Shown: piece by piece, positions 33,180 through 43,774 of the stretch | Position numbering within the stretch: position 1 is the first letter of the stretch | How the letters are laid out: each line of letters opens with the position of its first letter | Source: Symsagittifera roscoffensis | Lineage: Eukaryota; Xenacoelomorpha; Acoela; Convolutidae | Direction: 5' to 3' | Assembly (NCBI RefSeq): GCF_963678635.1 | Contig: NC_087068.1 | Location: 46,703,785-46,763,784 of the forward strand | Length of the DNA stretch: 60,000 nucleotides | Notes under the pieces: model-generated | Database searches by the model: none | What the model was told of the DNA's origin: nothing | The model's input: the letters and a program-made list of their open reading frames with translations, nothing else | Program-made: the position numbers and the translations under genes

Positions 33180-33524
33180 TGGTTAAAGTTTTTTTTGGTT
33201 CATTATGTTTTGGTGGCTGATTTGAACTATCTTGTTGTTTTGTGCGCATTCGGCAATGGTTTTTCCGTATCTTGTACAGTTTTTGGAATGGGGTTTTTTC
33301 TTTAAAATTTTGCCTCTTTTCATTTATTTTTGGTATTTGAGTAGTTTTTTCTGCTAAAATTTTTAGAGTGTTGGATGTTTCTTATGTGTTGAGAATTTGT
33401 CTGATTTTTATTGACATTTTGTAATTTTAGGTTTTCTGTTTTTTCTAATTTTATTGTGATTTCTGCTTGTTGTAGATTGTCTACGAGTTTGCGGATTTTG
33501 ATGCCTGGTTTTTGAATTGATGAT
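33180..33524 (-). pseudogene. Gypsy gag, C-terminal part, truncated by the Polinton
   Basis: From the Polinton border downwards on the - strand: SIQKPGIKIRKLVDNLQQAE and ITIKLEKTENLKLQNVNK, a helical, Lys/Gln-rich end of capsid, then NCTRYGKTIAECAQ, a damaged CCHC zinc knuckle in which the first Cys and the His are not in place. The open frame continues artificially into the Polinton terminus (to 33580). The N-terminal side of the same gag lies at 53911-53380 and, more decayed, in the two other array units. Confidence 0.7.
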
Positions 33525-33703
33525 AGTAGTATATGTTTGAGACGATCAGGGGGGGGGGGGGGGTGGTTGCTGACCCCCATCTATTAATATAGGCTATAGA
33601 TTTCCCAATGTGTTAAGGTAGGGAATAAGTTTCCCAATTTATTAAGATAGTAGGTTTCAAATGGTAAGTTTCAAATGGTAAGTTTTTTCGGCGCCCCAAT
33701 TTC
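33525..33703. repeat. Polinton left terminal inverted repeat
   Basis: Pairs with 50236-50440 in inverted orientation. It contains a 15-base G run (33549-33563), TGCTGACCCCCAT, ATAGGCTATAGATTTCCCAA and AAGATAGTAGGTTTCA, all found reversed at the right end. The right copy is longer by an internal repeat of the GTCAGCACC...TAATACAT word. Confidence 0.85.
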
Positions 33704-33870
33704 CGGTAAGAGTGGGCGCCAAAAATTTTTCTGGAACATACCATCTGATACCTTACCACCTTAATTAGGAAACTTATTCCCTATCTTAATACATACGAAA
33801 TCTATTTCCTATCTTTATGAGTTCCTGATTCTCTGCACTGAATTTCTGATACATAGGGAAATCTATACAC
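33545..33870. repeat. Imperfect palindrome at the inner edge of the left terminal repeat
   Basis: 33590-33703 read in reverse (GGCGCCGAAAAAACTTACCA, TATCTTAATA, TTGGGAAACTTATTCCCTA) resembles 33713-33870 read forward (GGCGCCAAAAATTTTTCTGG, TTACCACCTTAATTAGGAAA, CTTATTCCCTATCTTAATAC). Centre near 33708. At the right end the corresponding pair is arranged head to tail instead. Confidence 0.65.
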
Positions 33871-34130
33871 GATGTGTTAAGATCCTCTGCACCAACCCAA
33901 TAGGGTATAAATTTCTCAATGTATTAAAAGATGTTTTTTTAAATTGTTCTAAACCATTTGAGTTTATATTGAAAGTGTCTGAAACTATGCTGGAACCTAA
34001 CTGAAGCTTCGAAGAAGAAATCAAGTTTTTCAGAAAAAAAACTAAATTACTGTAAATTGTTATATTACAGTTGAAAATTAATTAACAATTAAATCGTTGC
34101 ATCCTACGAAATTTTACTATAATTTACAGG

Positions 34131-37100
34131 TTAAATTTTCAAAATCAATGGCTTGTTATGTATTCCATCATTAAGTACTTCTTTTTTTGGGTAAAAGTAA
34201 CTGAGTCTTCTTTTAGTTTGTTCATATGCTCCGACTAAATGGTTGGAGGTTTTGAATCCGCAATTCGTCGACTTCAAATTTACAGCTTCGTCAAGAACTC
34301 GTCTGTATTTAGACATGGGTCCATCCCCAGTATCTTCTAGCGTTCTTTTGTTGAGTCCTTTGCTGCTAAACTTATTTTTTCCGCTTCTACTATCACAACA
34401 GCAATAGGTAGCGCTGCACAGGCACAACATTTCAGTACAACGAAATTCTTCTTTGAATAGACCGGGTTCCCGCTGGTCATACTTTCTATGGACAGCGCAG
34501 CATGTACGTGGGAAGGAGTTTTTCATTGCATCGGCATTAAAATTATCTCTGCAGTCATTTCGACGGATTTGTATCCATTGAGTTTTGTTCTCAGGTAAAA
34601 TACAATCCTCCAAACTCTCTTCGGCTAATGCTAGATACAGAGAGTATGTGTCCATCTCCACTTCCTCGAACTTGTTTTCATCGGAATACTTATGAAAACA
34701 ATTGTAACATTTCCAACATTCTAAGTTTGGCGCATTGAAGATTGAAAAAGCCTACAATAGTTGGTTCTCTATGTTCGATTGTTGACTTCAACAGTTCTGC
34801 TTCACATAAACCTTTTTTCACAACCTTAAATCGCTTTAAATAATTTTCATTTATTGCTTTGTGTGTCTTCTCATCGTCGAGAGATTTGGTTATCGTGTGT
34901 CTGGATCTGTCCATAATTTGAAAACTGTACAAACTGTTACCGAGAAGCTTCATGGTCTCAGCAACAACTCCAGAGTGTGAATTCTTCTCTCCTTCTTGTC
35001 GAGCATCAACAACAGATTGAACAAAGTTGTTGAAACAACATTTCCTAAGTGTGTACGCAACAAACCGATAAAATTTTGTACACTGAAGACCAAGACTTAG
35101 ATAGAAGTTAAGGAGGGGTGTGATGATTGTGCTATTTTGTAATTTAAAACTGGAAATCAACATTCGTTGTGGGTTTTTCAGTAAATCGTTTTTTTTTCGG
35201 CATAGTTTTTTCAAGTATTCTCCAATATCGTTACGGCAGACGTCATTATTTTTAAATATTGGAGGAAAATTTGAAAATGTGGGCTTCAACTTGAAGTTAA
35301 CTATTAAATAGCCTTGTACATAACCAAAAAGGATCCGTTCTTTATTTTATCAAGTAAAGATTCAGTAGACAGAGGTCTTCTATATGAAAAACTTGTCTTG
35401 AAATCTTAACTGAGGAATTTAATTTGAAATGCTCCCATCACTCACACTCTCACATTTCCTGAACATTGTAAGCTTTTTGTTTTATGTACTCTCGTCTCAA
35501 TTCATCCATATCTCGCTTCTTATTTCCCCTTTCAAGATCTAGTTCTGACAACAATGGACGGGTTTCTTGGCATGAGCAGAAGTGATAGTAGCAATCCATA
35601 GCTTCAAATACTGGTTTACAGTGATCGCAGTAGCCATCAACATGGAAACAGTCAATTTTCTTGTTTTCTGGTTGTGTAAGAAGTCTCAATTTTACACTCT
35701 GGTCTCAATTCTTGATAAAAGGACATAACCAGGTTCTCAACATTTCTTGTCTTGTTAATTCTAGCTTAAATCGATTAATTTCAGAGTCATACTCCTATCT
35801 TGTGTAAAGTCTGGTCGGCATCTCTTGACACATTGAGATTGGATATAATTGGCTGGCGTCAATTCCAACTATTGTCTTGCAAACTTTTGACGAGCTGCGA
35901 ATATAAGTTTGATCGACAACAGTTTTTTGCGTAAAATCTATTAAAGGACCACCAGTCATGTTTTCTCTAAATTTCTCACATAAATCCTTGTCTCCTTCAA
36001 AGAACGGGTTAAGTTTGGGATTTGTCGACTTGTGTAAGCATATGTTCGCAAGATTTTGAAGCGTGCATCCCAGTTTCAGCATGTCACTTCCCTTATCATG
36101 GTAAAACTCTATCGTTTTTTGCACAGCTTCAAGAGTAGAAACAACATCTTTGTTGTTATACCATTGTAAGAAGTCTTTGGAAGTAATCATGCTGCGTTGA
36201 TACCAGATGTTTTTCAAATAAAAGTAATTTTCAAAACCAGTTGGTGGAACTGATTGAGAACGTAACTTTTTCAGAATACTTTGTTGATTAAATTCTCCAT
36301 TAACCAATTTTTGATAATCGTTGAAATCTTTCTCGAGAGGGTTGTGATTTCTCAGTTTGCTGAAAAAGGCTTCAAATGGAGGCAATTCCGTACAGTCAAG
36401 CTTGTCTGGAATATCAAACCGTTCGTAAAGGAAAAAACCTTTGGTCTCACTTGCTTTATAGGCTTTCAGAAACGAATCTAATGTTGTTACCCTTCCAAGA
36501 AACTTCATTATGTCCAGAAACTGAACATCTCCAAATTTGAATGATATGAAATCATTTGCTTTTTAAAAGACTGTTGGTTCGACTTTTTCTATCACATATA
36601 AGATATGGAATCAAACAAGATTTGATAAGGTTCAGATCTTATCTGCCACTATTGAAACCCAACACCTCTATATATGCTGTTTCAAGTCGATCAGCTGATT
36701 TTTTTGAATTCTTAAGAAATTAGATGACATGTCATTTTCGTCGCCATCCTCAACACATTCATCTTCATCATCGAAGACTTCTAGTCTTTTAGTTAAAGTT
36801 TTCAACACTAAGTTTATCAAAGACCTTTTTGGCTCGATCATTGACAGTGTTTTCGATTTCTTGAAACTTTGTTTTCATTTTTACTTTACTTTTTTCAGCC
36901 AGAAGTTCCAAGCTGGAAACAAAAGCAATTATTAGAAGTTCTGGATCTTTTTCACAAAAAAACTAGATCATCTTGCAGATTTGAAGATATCGAGACGGAA
37001 ATAGGGACATGTTTTCCAATCCAAGTAGTTGTTTCGGTTGCTTTCACTTCTTCTGTGGGAACACAAATCGATCCGAGGTCAAAAACTGCATCATTACTAA

Positions 37101-38430
37101 TTAACTTCTGATCTTCAGTGTAGGGAATGTTGAAGCCATCCAATTTCTCGAATATTGTTTCCCGTAGTGTGTACGAGTTTTCGGGATAAACATGTCGCTC
37201 TCTCTTTTTACACGTTAGAAGATGTCTGTTGAAGTTGTCTGATCTGTTGAAGAAACAGTCAACGCTAGGAAATCGAAAACTTTTGAAGAAGGAATCAATA
37301 TCATTCGTATGAATGATCTGGTTGTTAAATCTTAACAATTTCACGGTTTTTTCAAACTTTCCAATACTTCGCCTGGCTAATTCTCCAACATATTCTCCTT
37401 CCTGAATATCGAAATCGTAAATGAATATGTCACGTTCAACTATTCCCTCTACAAGAGGTAAATAATCAATGGCAACTCCACGAAAGTTCTTTTGATCGTA
37501 TCGAGATTTTGATATAAACTCTGTAAGCAGCTGAGATGTATGAGCATCGAGGTTACTATGACCATGCAAATACTTTTTTAACGCACGGAGAAGGCAAAGA
37601 TGATATTTGTGGTTTTTTTTATTTTAATCCGATAAAAGACAGTTTACTGAATAGTTTTTCAGTAAAGGTTCAGACAAGACAGAGTCTGGACATCCCAATG
37701 GGATGTTTTTCAGTAGTGCAGTAAAAATAGTAACATTGGCGATCAATTTGAACCACCTCCACTTTGTGTTCTGACGTTCTTGAGTGCATTGCTCCACGAT
37801 ATCAAAATTTTCAACTTTTCCCTGCATTGAAATCAAATCCGCTTTCGTACACAGTAAATGCAATTTTTCGAACAAAGTATTTTTTCGTGTGCGTAGTAAA
37901 CCGATATTCTCCCGTTACGTCATTACGGACAACAAATCCAAGTGCAATAATAGTTTTGCAGCGGAATCCAACTTGTTGAAGACTTCTTCAAGCTTCTCTT
38001 TGATAATCTTAGTATCTAACTTTGACATTTGAAAGTTAAACATATTTTGTCTCCCATTCTCAATCTCAGTATCCACAGGGAAGTGTTGACAAGCACTCAA
38101 CTCCTTTTTGAGTTTCTCTCCCTCTTCCCCTTCCTCCTCCACAATCTTGTTCAAGTCTGCCATCGTATCACTCGTTTTTCATTGTTTCGCTCCATGCTCT
38201 TTTCTCCGAGGTTGTTGGAGCGAATAGTAACTTGGAAACTCCTTCTCGCAAGATGAGCAAACCGTTGATTTTTGGAAGTTGATGGAGCATGTTTCTTGAT
38301 AATTTATTTCTTGCTTATTGTAAGTGAAATACTTACAATCAGGACAAGAAATAATCCCTGCTTGACAACTTTTGCGGTGTCGAGCCGCATCGGACCTCTT
38401 GTAATCTTTGTCACAGTCCTTACATTTCAC
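34131..38430 (-). pseudogene. Polinton protein-primed DNA polymerase B, broken, catalytic residues lost
   Basis: Read on the - strand from 38430: C2H2/C4-type zinc fingers (CKDCDKDYKRSDAARHRKSC, CSSCEKEF), an acidic helical linker (38163-37915), N-terminal and exonuclease-side regions (37875-36952), then 36508-35795 ending in GIDASQLYPISM, the DxxSLYP metal-binding motif. YCDHC (35640) and the long palm (35289-34690) follow, with LLGNSLYSF where the family KxxxNSxYG motif ends in YG. The C-terminal piece 34661-34131 reads MDTYSLYLAL where DTDS is required. The second catalytic Asp is Tyr, so polymerisation would be abolished. At least five frame breaks. Role: replicates the element using a terminal-protein primer. 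Confidence 0.9.
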
Positions 38431-38805
38431 TTTCTCATTCCTATTGAAAAAAAAAGTAGGAGACTTAACATGTACCCAAAATTAATTAAAAATACGTCGT
38501 AACTACAAAGTTGGGAGATTTAAAATGTCCCAAAAAAAGTTAACAAATTTATACTTACTTTGAAATGTTCAAAATTATTTAAAATAAAATCAATTATTTA
38601 TACAAAGTTTAGGTTGATTGCTTTCAACTAAAAGGAAATCAGAATGAAATGAGTTTTTTTGACTGTTGCTTAGGGTAAAGCAACCAATCAGAATTGAGTT
38701 TTGTTTCAGTATCACTGTTTCTTGAAAATCAACCAATCAGAATCCAGCATTTTCTAAAATTGAACTTTTTATAATTTTCTAAAGAAATTAATCAATATTT
38801 GTAAA

Positions 38806-39368
38806 ATGTCTATCAAAAAACATTTGAAATTCCTCGAGTTACTCTACAAGAAAAAAGAAAAATTCCAGTATAATTTTTTTGATGAAATAGATGTTCACTC
38901 TTACTTTTTTCATAATTTTTTGGACGTTTTTATCGTACAAAATAGAGTTAATCGATTAAGTGAAGGTCTCTCCAGAGAAACTTACTCAATCAAAGAGTTT
39001 ACATTTGATCCACATATTTCGTATCTTTAAAACTTACGGCTGAATTACTCCTCACAAGGAAAGAAGTTTTGTTTATTCTCGAGAATTTGAAAATAATCAA
39101 AAAGTCGTACAATAATATATCAAAAACTCGTTTTATCCCCTATCCAATACCCAAATTTAAAAAACCTCCCCGGCAACTTTCTTTATTCCCTCAATTTTTA
39201 AAGGATTTTAAAAGCTCAAAATCCTGCTTGATTCGGTTCGGAACCAAATTTCCAGAGGTTTGCTCTGAAAAATTCATCAACTTTGAGTTATCCTTCCAAA
39301 TTTACATCAAAATCAAAGCATTTGACTATCTACTCAAAAATCAGCAATTTCTCATTGATTACATATAA
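38806..39368 (+). pseudogene. Polinton-encoded protein of unknown function, one frameshift
   Basis: First gene on the + strand, divergent from PolB. 38806-39030 starts MSIKKHLKFLELLYKKKEKF and is followed, after a shift near 39030, by a frame to 39368 (LTAELLLTRKEVLFILENLK, then PIPKFKKPPRQLSLFPQF). Lys/Phe-rich and mostly helical; no motif recognised. Two frames meeting at one point suggest a single ~187-residue protein broken once. Confidence 0.45.
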
Positions 39369-39888
39369 AAAATTCAACTAACTTGATGAAAAAAAAATTG
39401 AAATGCGACTCGTTCCAGTTTTCTTTCTTTAGTTACTTATATCGGCAATATTTCATATTTTTACTGCAAACAGCTTTTGGTCATTTAATTTTGCGATTGC
39501 TTTTGCGTATATTTTTACTTATTTGGAAAATTTAAGTCCTTAAAATGTTCCTCTGACTGGTTACGACAATGTGTAAAAGGTACCCAAAATGGAGCTTAGT
39601 TTCCGTTGGACATCACTTTCATCCAAGAATTCCAAAAAAGGAAGCTGAAATCTAATTGGACACGACTACAGTCCAAATAAAAAAAAATCAATTCGGATTG
39701 GTTAAACCCACACATTCGAGTTGAAGATACTCCCAACTTCTAACTAAAAATCATTTTAATTTCAACAAAACTACTGTCAACCACCTCCTATCTCAGCTCA
39801 AAATACCTCAATTTCAACTTATCTTCCGTCAGCTACCCCTCTCTCAGCTCTTTTTTGTTTTGACTCTTTTACTCAACTTATTGCTCAA

Positions 39889-40321
39889 AATGATTTTCTC
39901 AGAGCAAAACAGCAACCTCATGTACTCTGGTAAATTTTCGCCTGATCTAGTATAAATTCAAGTGCGCGAAACAGTCTTTCTGGCTCGACTGGACATCCCA
40001 ATCCAAGTCTGGCACATGATGGAAGTAATGCAAAGGGATTTCAACGAGCATCATATGACAAAAGTACCCATGACAGAGAACAAAATTGAAGAAACGCAAA
40101 TGATGGAGGAAGTTTCTGAGCATGTGGGAATGAACTACCCCGAAATTCCTGACTCACAATTTCTGGATCAACCAGTCGACGACTTCCTCTTTCCTTGGGA
40201 AGAAGCAGGATCAGCCAAAAACCCCATCACAATAGATGAAGATGAGGGTTTCTCAGAAGCAATGACGCCTCAAAACACTATCCACAATAACCACCAGCGA
40301 TGGAACCTCGTCCAGCTCTGA
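39889..40321 (+). pseudogene. Polinton-encoded acidic protein of unknown function, one internal stop
   Basis: ATG at 39889 (MIFSEQNSNLMYSG) leads in frame through a TAA near 39955 into 39962-40321, about 144 codons in all. The middle is Met/Glu-rich and the C-terminal part acidic, with NPITIDEDEGF resembling a SUMO-interaction motif (hydrophobic I-x-I followed by acids). No domain recognised; that resemblance is weak evidence for function. Confidence 0.4.
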
Positions 40322-40639
40322 GAACCTCCACAATTCTTCTGCTGCTCGACAGCTCTTTGATCAATTATTTTGTAAATAATTGTTGTTTGGCATTAACTTC
40401 GTTTTTTGTATTTAAACAATTTTTTCAATTTCATTTCAATTATGAGAATAGATGGGAGGTTCAGGGTAAATCATTAAAAATTAATGAGAACTTAATTCTT
40501 AATTTAGCGCTCCAAACCAGAAGACATATTAGGAATCTTGATTAATTTTTGCATGCATAATAAAAAAAACTAGAAATTTTGTACTTAAGTAAAAATACCT
40601 GATGGTTTTTGCATCTTGTCAAACGAAAATCACACACTT

Positions 40640-40890
40640 TTGACCCCTTTGTAGAAAAAATTGAAACACTTTTCGCCTTTTGTCGAAAAAGAAAACGAAA
40701 CACTTTTCGCATTTTGTACCAAAAAAACTGAAACACTTTTCGCATTTGGAGGAAAAAAAGTGAAACTCTTTTGCTTCAGTCACAGAAAAATAAAACACGT
40801 TTCGCATTTTGTTGAAAAAATTGAAACAATTTTCGCATCTTGTCAAAAAAAGTGAAACAATTTTCGCATCTTGTCAAAATTTGAAACGTT
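40640..40890. repeat. Minisatellite, ~33-bp period
   Basis: About seven imperfect repeats of a unit like GAAACACTTTTCGCATTTTG plus an A-rich spacer (TGAAAAAA-type). Phase drifts between 29 and 38 bases. Open frames on both strands here (for example FFDKMRKLFQFF-like repeats on the -) are by-products of the repeat. Confidence 0.8.
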
Positions 40891-41079
40891 TTTTGCAACT
40901 TCTTGAAAAACAAAAGAAAAATTACTTTTTTCTCACACTTTTGAAAAAGTTCCTGCAAATTTCATAGTAATGGTGAGTTTTTTGTTCTTTTTAAAAAATT
41001 TAAATTAAAAAATTTCAAAAAAAAAGAAAAAAGGTGAATTACCAAAATTTTTTTGATGAAAAATTGACATGATCACTCT

Positions 41080-41643
41080 TTACAAAACCATAACCATCAA
41101 TGAAACAGTCAACATTTTTAACAAATCATGTTCATATTTTGAGTTTTGTACTTTACGAACTCGTTCTAGAAAAGCTGAACCGATAGTTTGTGTGGAAGCT
41201 AGTTTCTGGTTAGAACAGAAATAGTGACTCTTGAAATTTTTGCGTAACAGTCTGTTCTTTGCAACAATTGGCATTTCTTCTGCTGTTTTCCATTTCAAGT
41301 TGTGATGAACAGCGCGGTCGAGTTGATTGAAAACTTCGCCAGTTAATGAAATAACATTCGAATAAAATCTGTATTTGCACAGAGTGTAAAGACAATCAAT
41401 AAATTGGTATGTGAATTGAAAATTACACAATTGCTGTAAAACTTGATCGAAAGATGAACCAAACAGAAGCAAGTGGAACTTACAATTTTCCTAAAAACAG
41501 TAAGAATTGTGTGGCTGGAGACACAAAAAATTGTTAGTTACTATATGCTTTTCGTAACAATCACTGGAAACGGAAATAAATAGCAATTTTTGACAATAAG
41601 CTGAATAAAAGCTGAGAAGAGCTTGACACATAGCTGCAGCCAT
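41080..41643 (-). CDS. Polinton-encoded unknown protein on the - strand, probable two-exon gene
   Basis: Exon 41643-41542 (34 codons, MAAAMCQALLSFYSAYCQKL) and exon 41490-41080 (137 codons with stop) join in phase 0 through a 51-base GTAAC...TTTTTAG intron (41541-41491), giving about 170 residues. The second exon begins ENCKFHLLLFGSSFDQVLQQ and is rich in Phe, Leu and Lys. No motif recognised. It is the only candidate - strand gene inside the Polinton besides PolB and one of the few unbroken frames. Could be chance, but the precise phase match favours a gene. Confidence 0.5.
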
Positions 41644-41895
41644 CTGAAAAAATCATTTTTGCTCAGAATTGTGGGTTAAATAGGAACACTAGCACCTACA
41701 TAATTCCGTATTTGCAAACCTCACTCAAAAATTCCAATTATAGTTCTATTTCTTTTTATGGTTATTTGAATGACTCATATTGCTTTATTCCATTTTCATT
41801 TGATCTCAAAATTATTTCTCTCATTTCTCTTCATCTGATCAGTCTGTTCTCCTATTGAAAAATATACTCAAGAAAAAACACTAGTCCCAGTTATA

Positions 41896-42396
41896 TTGAG
41901 TTCTCAAAAATTTGCTTGGTCCCAAAAAACCTACGAGGGGAAAATTTATTTTGAACCCTGCTTTCAACTATTCAAGAAAAACGAGTTGGGACAACTCGAA
42001 AAAAGACAGCAAGTCTATATTGGTGCAAAAGAAGGAGAGGCAATCTCGGCAATTAGAAACACTGTTATTCACAATGCTGAAAACCTTAGATTCGTTCCTA
42101 CATTGGAACTCATTTCTGACAAGGATTCAACTATGGATCAGGAGCTTGCCAACTGCAACAAAGTGTATGACATAGCAGCTTACATAGAAGACAAATTTGG
42201 GTCACGATCAAGAAGTACAATGTTAACAAACCTCCCTACATTGAGATTCGACTCTTCACTGCAAAAGAGAATGGAAGCAATGAAACAAGTTGACTATGTT
42301 AACTATACTTTGAACAATTTCAAAGAACTGTCCCAAATTTTGGGAGAATTTATGTCTGTTGAGAACTGTAAGGTACAACAAAATGTGTTATTTTGA
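41896..42396 (+). CDS. Polinton-encoded unknown protein
   Basis: Open for 166 codons (SSQKFAWSQKTYEGKIYFEP onward); the true start is unclear because no early ATG is in frame. ENCK/GTACAA at 42372 would make a good donor, with an acceptor TTTCTTTCAG at 42448 leading to a stop four codons later, so the protein may end just after a short intron. The middle contains helical, charged sequence (VYDIAAYIEDKFGSRSRSTM). No domain recognised. Confidence 0.5.
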   Translation: MSSQKFAWSQKTYEGKIYFEPCFQLFKKNELGQLEKRQQVYIGAKEGEAISAIRNTVIHNAENLRFVPTLELISDKDSTMDQELANCNKVYDIAAYIEDKFGSRSRSTMLTNLPTLRFDSSLQKRMEAMKQVDYVNYTLNNFKELSQILGEFMSVENCKVQQNVLF

Positions 42397-42742
42397 TTTT
42401 TTGTCTTGTGATTTATATGTTTACCCTCAAAATTGTTTTTCTTTCAGTATTTGCGTTGAGCAGTATGAGTTGGAATATTTGTTTTGAAAGAAATTTAATC
42501 CTAAATCTTCACAATAAAATGGGACTTTTTCAAATTGTTCCAAAAAATTTCACTAACAATTATAAAATCACAAAATTAACCAAACTTGCAATATTTGGAC
42601 GTGGACTCACAAATATCTCATTTTGAGTCTACTCTGCATACTGGTAGAAGAAAACTTCACCTAGGATACAAATCCGACACCAATAAAGTACAACTTATAC
42701 AATATCATAAAAATTGAAATCAATGGAAAATAATCAATTTTT

Positions 42743-43190
42743 TCAATTATAAAGAGAAGAATATGATAAGTTACTCGATGTACTTCCTTCATTATTAGGT
42801 TATGTAGAGACATACAAAAATTCTTGCCTTATTATTGACGAATGCACTATAGAAAATGAGCGTACAGAAATTGAATGAAATTCTAATAATTTTTTGTGAT
42901 TATAAAGCAAGACTTTTTTGCTAATAGAAAAAGAAAAATTTATCTCTTTGTACCGTATTGTTTTGGACCCGGATATAAATTTGAAAGAAATGGACCAAAA
43001 ACTTCCTTTTGGAGGTCTAGTTGGATATGGAAATTCCTGTATGGATTATTTTTTTGCAAACTCCAAAATCATTAGACTACATGCAATTCTACATGACTCT
43101 GCTGGATCTGTGAAATCTACAACGAAAAAAGGACCTGGGTATTGTTATGTCGCATTAGTCTCCCCAGTTCAAGCTTTCTTGGTCACGTGA
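42743..43190 (+). pseudogene. Polinton-encoded unknown protein, broken
   Basis: A first piece (YDKLLDVLPSLLGYVETYKN, LIIDECTIENERTE) and a second open piece 42918-43190 containing KLPFGGLVGYGNSCMDYFF, KIIRLHAILHDSAGSV and KGPGYCYV, rich in Gly, Cys and His. A stop and shift lie between them. The second piece looks like a conserved globular protein and I believe such a protein accompanies Polintons, but I cannot name its role. Confidence 0.45.
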
Positions 43191-43300
43191 CTGGAATATT
43201 TTTCTGTTTATAAGTTAAAATATTTGCTTCATCAGTATATGCATTGTTTGATTGTTAGTAATTTTACCCGAAAAAACTCTAAAGAAAACATTTAACAGAA

Positions 43301-43465
43301 TGAGCCTGCTATTTTTGGATATTGAATGTATTGAAAACAATATAGTGAAAGAAATAGGAGTTTATGAGGATGGACAAACTGTAAGATAATCCTTTCTTCC
43401 TCTCAAAAAATTCAATTCAACATCCCAATCTTCTTGGTTTACAAAGCATCTTCATGGATAATTTT
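43301..43465 (+). pseudogene. DEDD-type exonuclease-like fragment
   Basis: ATG at 43301 begins MSLLFLDIECIENNIVKEIG; LFLDIEC has the D-x-E of exonuclease motif I in the RNase H/DEDD fold, followed by a hydrophobic strand (KEIGVYEDGQT). After a shift, SFLPLKKFNSTSQSSWFTKH continues in another frame. Only the N-terminal third is present before the membrane protein starts. Fold assignment is inferred from motif I alone. Confidence 0.45.
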
Positions 43466-43502
43466 AACTCAATTTCATTGTCATTTTTTTCTTTTTAGAG
43501 TT

Positions 43503-43768
43503 AAGATGAACGATCAATGTGACAATCCCGTAAATTTAAGAAATTTTGTTTTTGATGAAGAAAATCATGAACGAAAACCATGGAAAGTGTTTGGACGTAC
43601 ATGTAACAGATCTCTTTTAATTTTTTGTGCCAATTCTTTGTTATAGTTTTGAAACTAGTATGTGCAATTGTTCAAATTATGTTATCCACAGCATGTGAAG
43701 AAACAACAATTTGGGTAGCTATCTTATCAAGTACATTCGGTTATATTCTACCTTCTCCCAAGCTATGA
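43503..43768 (+). pseudogene. Polinton small membrane protein, broken
   Basis: ATG at 43503 (MNDQCDNPVNLRNFVFDEEN), then KPWKVFGRTCNRSLLIF leading into a hydrophobic stretch that ends at a stop (43645). The C-terminal part CEETTIWVAILSSTFGYILP continues in another frame and ends PSPKL at about 43768. A short protein with two hydrophobic segments directly before the ATPase is usual in this element class; its role is unknown. Confidence 0.55.
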
Positions 43769-43774
43769 AAAAAA

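Larger units (their letters stand above)
24385..33524 (-). mobile_element. Ty3/gypsy LTR retrotransposon, 3' portion (gag C-part, pol, downstream region)
   Basis: Order on the - strand: gag C-terminal part (33524-33180), linker, reverse transcriptase (about 32270-31300), RNase H (31165-30851), integrase (30100-29195), then 4-5 kb of poorly coding sequence with a tandem duplication. RT-RNase H-integrase order identifies Ty3/gypsy. Gag is cut at 33524 by the Polinton; its N-part lies beyond 50440. No LTR pair could be delimited. The lower boundary is uncertain: 24385-26437 is included only because short - strand frames with similar composition continue there. Confidence 0.7.

Noticed and set aside
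33525-33870. Reading the repeated terminal block as the gypsy 5' LTR
   Set aside because: Its outer ends, inverted partner at 50236-50440 and 6-bp flanks identify it as the Polinton terminal repeat; it interrupts gag rather than preceding it.
36281-37111. + strand open frames over the polymerase
   Set aside because: Antisense shadows of the PolB pseudogene; no domain.
40542-40958. Several open frames with repeated Phe/Lys/Cys words on both strands
   Set aside because: They are translations of the minisatellite and shift with its period; no independent coding signal.
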